NCBI GenBank assembly: GCA_030524545.1
Contig: JAUNGM010000033.1
Coordinates: 1 to 45,907, forward strand
Direction of reading: 5' to 3'
From: Eubacteriales bacterium
GTDB lineage: Bacteria; Bacillota; Clostridia; Lachnospirales; Lachnospiraceae
Length of the DNA: 45,907 nt
Below the pieces are notes generated by a model, which saw only the letters and a program-made list of their open reading frames with translations, ran no database searches and was not told where the DNA came from. Shown piece after piece: positions 43,304 to 45,907 of the stretch. Position 1 is the first letter of the stretch; every line of letters starts with the position of its first letter. The position numbers and the translations under genes are program-made.

Positions 43304-43484
43304 TTTTCGCGGACTCCTTATAAGAATTTATTATTTTTATAGTAACATTTCTTCCTTTTTTTCATATGTGTACATTTTTTCATATTTCCATCATCGCCTA
43401 ATCATATTATAATCTTTCTAAATAAAGCAGGCAGTCTAAAAGTAATATCAAAATATTGCCTGTCTGACAGACAAGGAGGTTTCC
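43304..43484. promoter_or_regulatory. Divergent promoter region between GH127 and GH27 genes
   Basis: For the plus strand, TTTCCA and TATAAT are 17 bases apart (TATAAT near 43409). A perfect palindrome TGTCTG-A-CAGACA (43461-43473) touches the GH27 ribosome binding site. GGCAG and TTGCC flank it at longer range. These are candidate repressor sites for a sugar-responsive regulator not encoded here. Confidence 0.5.
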
Positions 43485-44783
43485 ATGAACAAAAACAGTT
43501 TTGCAAAATTTCCGCCCATGGGATGGAACAGCTACGATTATTACGATACCACTGTAACGGAAGCTGCCGTACGTGCCAATGCGGAATATATGGCTGAGCA
43601 TTTAAAACCCTTTGGCTGGGAATATATCATCATCGATATTGAATGGTACTCCCACAAGCCGGGAAGCATGCGGGAACAATTCCAGTATATTCCCTTTGCC
43701 GGAGTGGAAATGGATGAATATTCCCGTCTTCTGCCGGATCCGGAACGTTTTCCCTCTTCCCGAAACGGGGCGGGATTCAAACCGCTGGCGGACTATATCC
43801 ACAGCCTGGGGCTGAGATTCGGGATCCATATCATGCGCGGGATTCCAAGAATCGCCGCACATCTTCACACAAAGATCAAAGGCTGCGGGCTCACAGCCGA
43901 TATGGCCGCCGACCCTTCCTCCATCTGCCGCTGGAACCCGGATATGTACGGCCTTCGAAATACAGAAGCAGGTCAGGCTTACTATGATTCTTTATTAGAA
44001 CTGTATGCCTCCTGGGGAGTTGATTTTATCAAATGCGATGATATCTGCAACACCAACAACCAAAGCATCCTTCAGGAAAATGCCTATGCAGGACACCATG
44101 AAATCGAGATGCTTGCAAATGCCATTCAAAAATGCGGCCGATCCATCGTCCTGTCCCTTTCTCCGGGACCTGCCCTCATTGACCAGGCATGGCATTATGA
44201 AAAATATGCCAATATGTGGCGGATCACGGATGATCTCTGGGATGACTGGAAAATGGTAAAAAATATGTTTTACCGCTGCGAGCTTTGGCAGAATCATGTA
44301 TCCGAAGGCTGTTATCCTGACTGCGACATGCTTCCTCTGGGGCAGATTGGCAAAGGCTTCGGGGAAGAACGGTCTTCCCGTCTGACGTATACGGAGCAGC
44401 GTACCCTGATGAGCCTTTGGTGTATCTTCGGTTCTCCTCTGATGCTTGGCGCCGAAATGACCAAACTGGATGACCGGACTCTTTCGCTCCTGACAAATAC
44501 GGAGGTTCTGAAGCTTTTAGATCCGGCCTGCCGTGCCCGCCAGATCTGCCGTGACGAAACCAGGGCTGTCTGGTCTGCAGAGAACAAGCAGGAAGGGACA
44601 AGATATCTGGCTCTCTTTAATCTCTCTGACGAAACACAGGAACTGTCCGTTCATCTTGATGAGCCTGAAGCTGACAGCCTTTCCCTGAAAGAGCTCTGGA
44701 CCGGAGATCTGCTGGCCTTTGACGGCACTGTAGTGAACGTGCATCTGCCTGCCCACGGATGTGTACTGTATCAGGCGGTTTAA
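43485..44783 (+). CDS. GH27 alpha-galactosidase / beta-L-arabinopyranosidase-like
   Basis: A 432-residue retaining glycosidase. The N-terminus FPPMGWNSYDYYD is the GH27 signature. The likely nucleophile is Asp185 in FIKCDDIC and the acid/base is Asp249 or Asp250 in WRITDDLW. Further marks are IIIDIEWY, GLRFGIHIMRGIPR and LMSLWCIFGSPLMLGAEM. A C-terminal beta domain (about 345-432) completes the fold. No signal peptide is seen, so the enzyme is intracellular. GH27 includes enzymes for alpha-galactose and for beta-L-arabinopyranose; the GH127 neighbour raises the second as a possibility. AAGGAGG precedes the ATG. Confidence 0.9.
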   Translation: MNKNSFAKFPPMGWNSYDYYDTTVTEAAVRANAEYMAEHLKPFGWEYIIIDIEWYSHKPGSMREQFQYIPFAGVEMDEYSRLLPDPERFPSSRNGAGFKPLADYIHSLGLRFGIHIMRGIPRIAAHLHTKIKGCGLTADMAADPSSICRWNPDMYGLRNTEAGQAYYDSLLELYASWGVDFIKCDDICNTNNQSILQENAYAGHHEIEMLANAIQKCGRSIVLSLSPGPALIDQAWHYEKYANMWRITDDLWDDWKMVKNMFYRCELWQNHVSEGCYPDCDMLPLGQIGKGFGEERSSRLTYTEQRTLMSLWCIFGSPLMLGAEMTKLDDRTLSLLTNTEVLKLLDPACRARQICRDETRAVWSAENKQEGTRYLALFNLSDETQELSVHLDEPEADSLSLKELWTGDLLAFDGTVVNVHLPAHGCVLYQAV

Positions 44784-44806
44784 ATTCCCCTGTTTGCTGT
44801 ATGTCT

Positions 44807-44833
44807 CATACTGCCTGTCCAAACGGCAGTATG
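44807..44833 (+). terminator. Hairpin after the GH27 gene
   Basis: CATACTGCC (44807-44815) and GGCAGTATG (44825-44833) form a perfect 9-bp stem 23 bases after the stop. The T run (TATATTTTTT) is displaced by about 12 bases. Confidence 0.55.
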
Positions 44834-44843
44834 GGCATCCGGC

Positions 44844-44930
44844 TTATATTTTTTCCTGCTTCATCAGCCATTTTACCGTTATTTTGCATTTAACTACCGG
44901 ACAACCATCCGCATCTACCAGTATCTTCAT
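44844..44930 (-). pseudogene. Truncated YaiI/YqxD (UPF0178) gene
   Basis: An ATG at 44930 opens MKILVDADGCPVV, which matches the conserved N-terminus of YaiI/YqxD (UPF0178, DUF188) proteins with the PIN-like VDADxCPV motif. The frame then departs from the family and stops after 28 residues, against about 150 normally. The remaining coding sequence is missing; the GH27 hairpin lies directly downstream, suggesting a deletion or rearrangement joined the loci. The ATG overlaps the stop of the upstream remnant (ATGA), preserving the coupling of the original pair. Confidence 0.7.
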
Positions 44931-45133
44931 TCCTGATTCCCCACCAGACCATAAATCTCATACAACGACAACATATTTTGATACATCATTTTTCTCCCCA
45001 TAAGCTGCTGATAAGTCGCTGATTTTACTTTTCCCCTGGCTTTCAGTCCCTCCATCTGTTCCTTCACACTTTGAAATTCATTCTATACTGCTGACAGCAT
45101 CTTTTCAAACGACTCTAATCTCTTTTCATCCAT
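44927..45133 (-). pseudogene. Small gene paired with UPF0178, broken by an amber codon
   Basis: A 68-codon frame begins MDEKRLESFEKMLSAV and is then interrupted by TAG at 45085-45083. It continues NEFQSVKEQMEGLKARGK to YQQLMGRKMMYQNMLSLYEIYGL and stops at TGA overlapping the next ATG. The intact sense on both sides of one stop codon suggests recent loss. I recall such short helical proteins directly upstream of UPF0178 genes in Lachnospiraceae. AGGAGA lies upstream. No function is known. Confidence 0.65.
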
Positions 45134-45412
45134 ATGCTTCTTGTCTCCTGCGTTTATAATATTTAGCTTTAAATGAGTTGGCTCCTATTGCACTATTATA
45201 TAACAAATTAGGATACTCGAAAATGCTGTTATAAAAAAACTTTAAGCAAAGCCTGATACTCCTTTTCTTCTATTCCAGAAAACAACGGATAATACCTAAT
45301 TATCCGGTATTATTGAAAGACAGATAATAAGCAATTAGCCATTATAAAGAGAAATACATGAAAATATAGAGTATAATGCTCTATTATATGAATATTAATA
45401 GGGAGAAAGAAA
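45134..45412. other. AT-rich gene-free stretch before the TIR gene
   Basis: Apart from the small remnant above, no gene is seen. It contains an inverted repeat ATAATACC (45289-45296)/GGTATTAT (45306-45313) and a TATAAT at 45372-45377 ahead of the TIR gene, without a clear -35. The base composition drops sharply relative to the GH27 gene. Confidence 0.5.
45229..45312 (-). pseudogene. Possible N-terminal remnant of a Crp/Fnr-family regulator
   Basis: A short minus-strand frame without a start codon reads YYPLFSGIEEKEYQALLKV before a stop. This resembles the first helix of Crp/Fnr regulators in Firmicutes (PLFxGIxEEExxxLL). Nothing further of the cyclic-nucleotide domain is recognisable. The call rests on about 19 residues and is tentative. 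Confidence 0.3.
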
Positions 45413-45865
45413 ATGATTTTTATTGGATATTCAAATCGAGATAGATATGATATTGTAGAGCCAATGATTTTTCATTTAAAAAATTATGGTATTAATGTTT
45501 GGTATGATTTTCATGATATGTTTTTGAGCGACAATAGATTCCATGAAAACTTTGAATTAGGAATTGGCAAAAGTCGGTATGTTATATTTATAATATCACA
45601 TAATTTTTTCGATAGTAACTGTGCTGTTGAAGAATTAAAATATGCGCAAATGTTGTATGAAAAAGGAGAGATTGTTCTTTTCCCGGTTTTATATTTACTA
45701 AAGGCATCAGATTTACCAAATGACTATAGCTGGATTAAAAAGATTATATATAATGAAGTAAACGAACATAGCGGTACTTTATTTGTTACAAATCAAATAA
45801 TTGAAAAAATGTTACATGATGAGAGTAAGTTACTCCCTTTTCGCTCTTTTCCGGAGGTAGTGTAA
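45413..45865 (+). CDS. Stand-alone TIR-domain protein
   Basis: A 150-residue protein that is almost only a TIR domain. Box 1 is MIFIGYSNRDR (bacterial TIRs usually have a form like FISYSxxD). YGINVWYDFHDM forms strand B and the BB loop. IGKSRYVIFIISHNFF forms strand D. SNCAVEELKYA carries the likely catalytic glutamate (Glu73 or Glu74), as in NAD-cleaving TIRs. About 20 residues follow the fold. GGGAG lies ahead of the ATG. Coding is markedly AT-rich compared with the glycosidase genes, which suggests transfer. Many bacterial TIR proteins act in antiphage systems (for example with ThsA), but a partner would have to lie right of base 45907. It could also be a truncated form of a longer protein. 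Confidence 0.8.
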   Translation: MIFIGYSNRDRYDIVEPMIFHLKNYGINVWYDFHDMFLSDNRFHENFELGIGKSRYVIFIISHNFFDSNCAVEELKYAQMLYEKGEIVLFPVLYLLKASDLPNDYSWIKKIIYNEVNEHSGTLFVTNQIIEKMLHDESKLLPFRSFPEVV

Positions 45866-45907
45866 AATAGTTTGTGTTTCTGGTAAAAAATGGCTCCTTT
45901 TTGGTAA

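Noticed and set aside
45289-45313. Inverted repeat ahead of the TIR gene as an insertion-sequence end
   Set aside because: Only 8-bp arms, no transposase remnant and no target duplication seen.

Overview
The window looks like a chromosomal segment from a gut-type Lachnospiraceae bacterium (Clostridia; Blautia-like is my best guess, from protein style only). The evidence is Firmicutes gene order (pyrH-frr-uppS-cdsA-dxr-rseP and eno-secG-rnr-smpB), strong AGGAGG ribosome binding sites, a medium-GC core with AT-rich accessory patches, and many carbohydrate-active genes. Nearly all core genes lie on the minus strand.

Region 1 (1-4164) is the integrase-proximal end of an integrative element, a prophage, ICE or satellite, whose other end lies left of base 1. 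It holds a leftward operon (a DUF6906-like protein, a small membrane protein, an HTH protein and a Cro/XRE-like protein), a divergent XRE repressor, a small gene opposing the end of the repressor, an ECF-like sigma factor and a tyrosine integrase. The integrase abuts the 3' end of tRNA-Leu(AAG). Three related 15-bp palindromic sites sit around the regulator genes. Three GGGGGCA motifs at 11-bp spacing follow the integrase.

Region 2 (4319-16796) has a peptidoglycan-binding protein, a MerR/TipAS regulator with a 19-bp-spacer promoter, asnB, glgB with a divergent TetR regulator, and a BMP-type (nucleoside-like) ABC transporter. The transporter's binding-protein gene is separated from its ATPase/permease genes by a terminator and a 58-60 bp tandem repeat.

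Region 3 (16797-23163) is the conserved cell-envelope and translation block pyrH-frr-uppS-cdsA-dxr-rseP, with a lipoprotein gene upstream.

Region 4 (23298-33200) is a catabolic island on one strand: GH94 phosphorylase, phosphohexomutase, YesM-like sensor kinase, sugar-binding protein, two CUT1 permeases and YesN-like response regulator. It reads as a self-contained system that senses, imports and phosphorolyses a beta-linked disaccharide or oligosaccharide and passes glucose-1-phosphate to glycolysis.

Region 5 (33340-39740) is housekeeping: a hotdog thioesterase, malic enzyme, a 52-bp tandem repeat array, smpB, rnr, secG and eno.

Region 6 (39903-44783) is a second glycan locus: GH127 plus an FGGY kinase, divergent from a GH27 enzyme. 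The right edge (44784-45907) is decayed and AT-rich. It holds remnants of a YaiI/YqxD (UPF0178) gene pair and possibly of a Crp/Fnr regulator, followed by a stand-alone TIR-domain gene, a candidate acquired defence gene whose partners would lie to the right.
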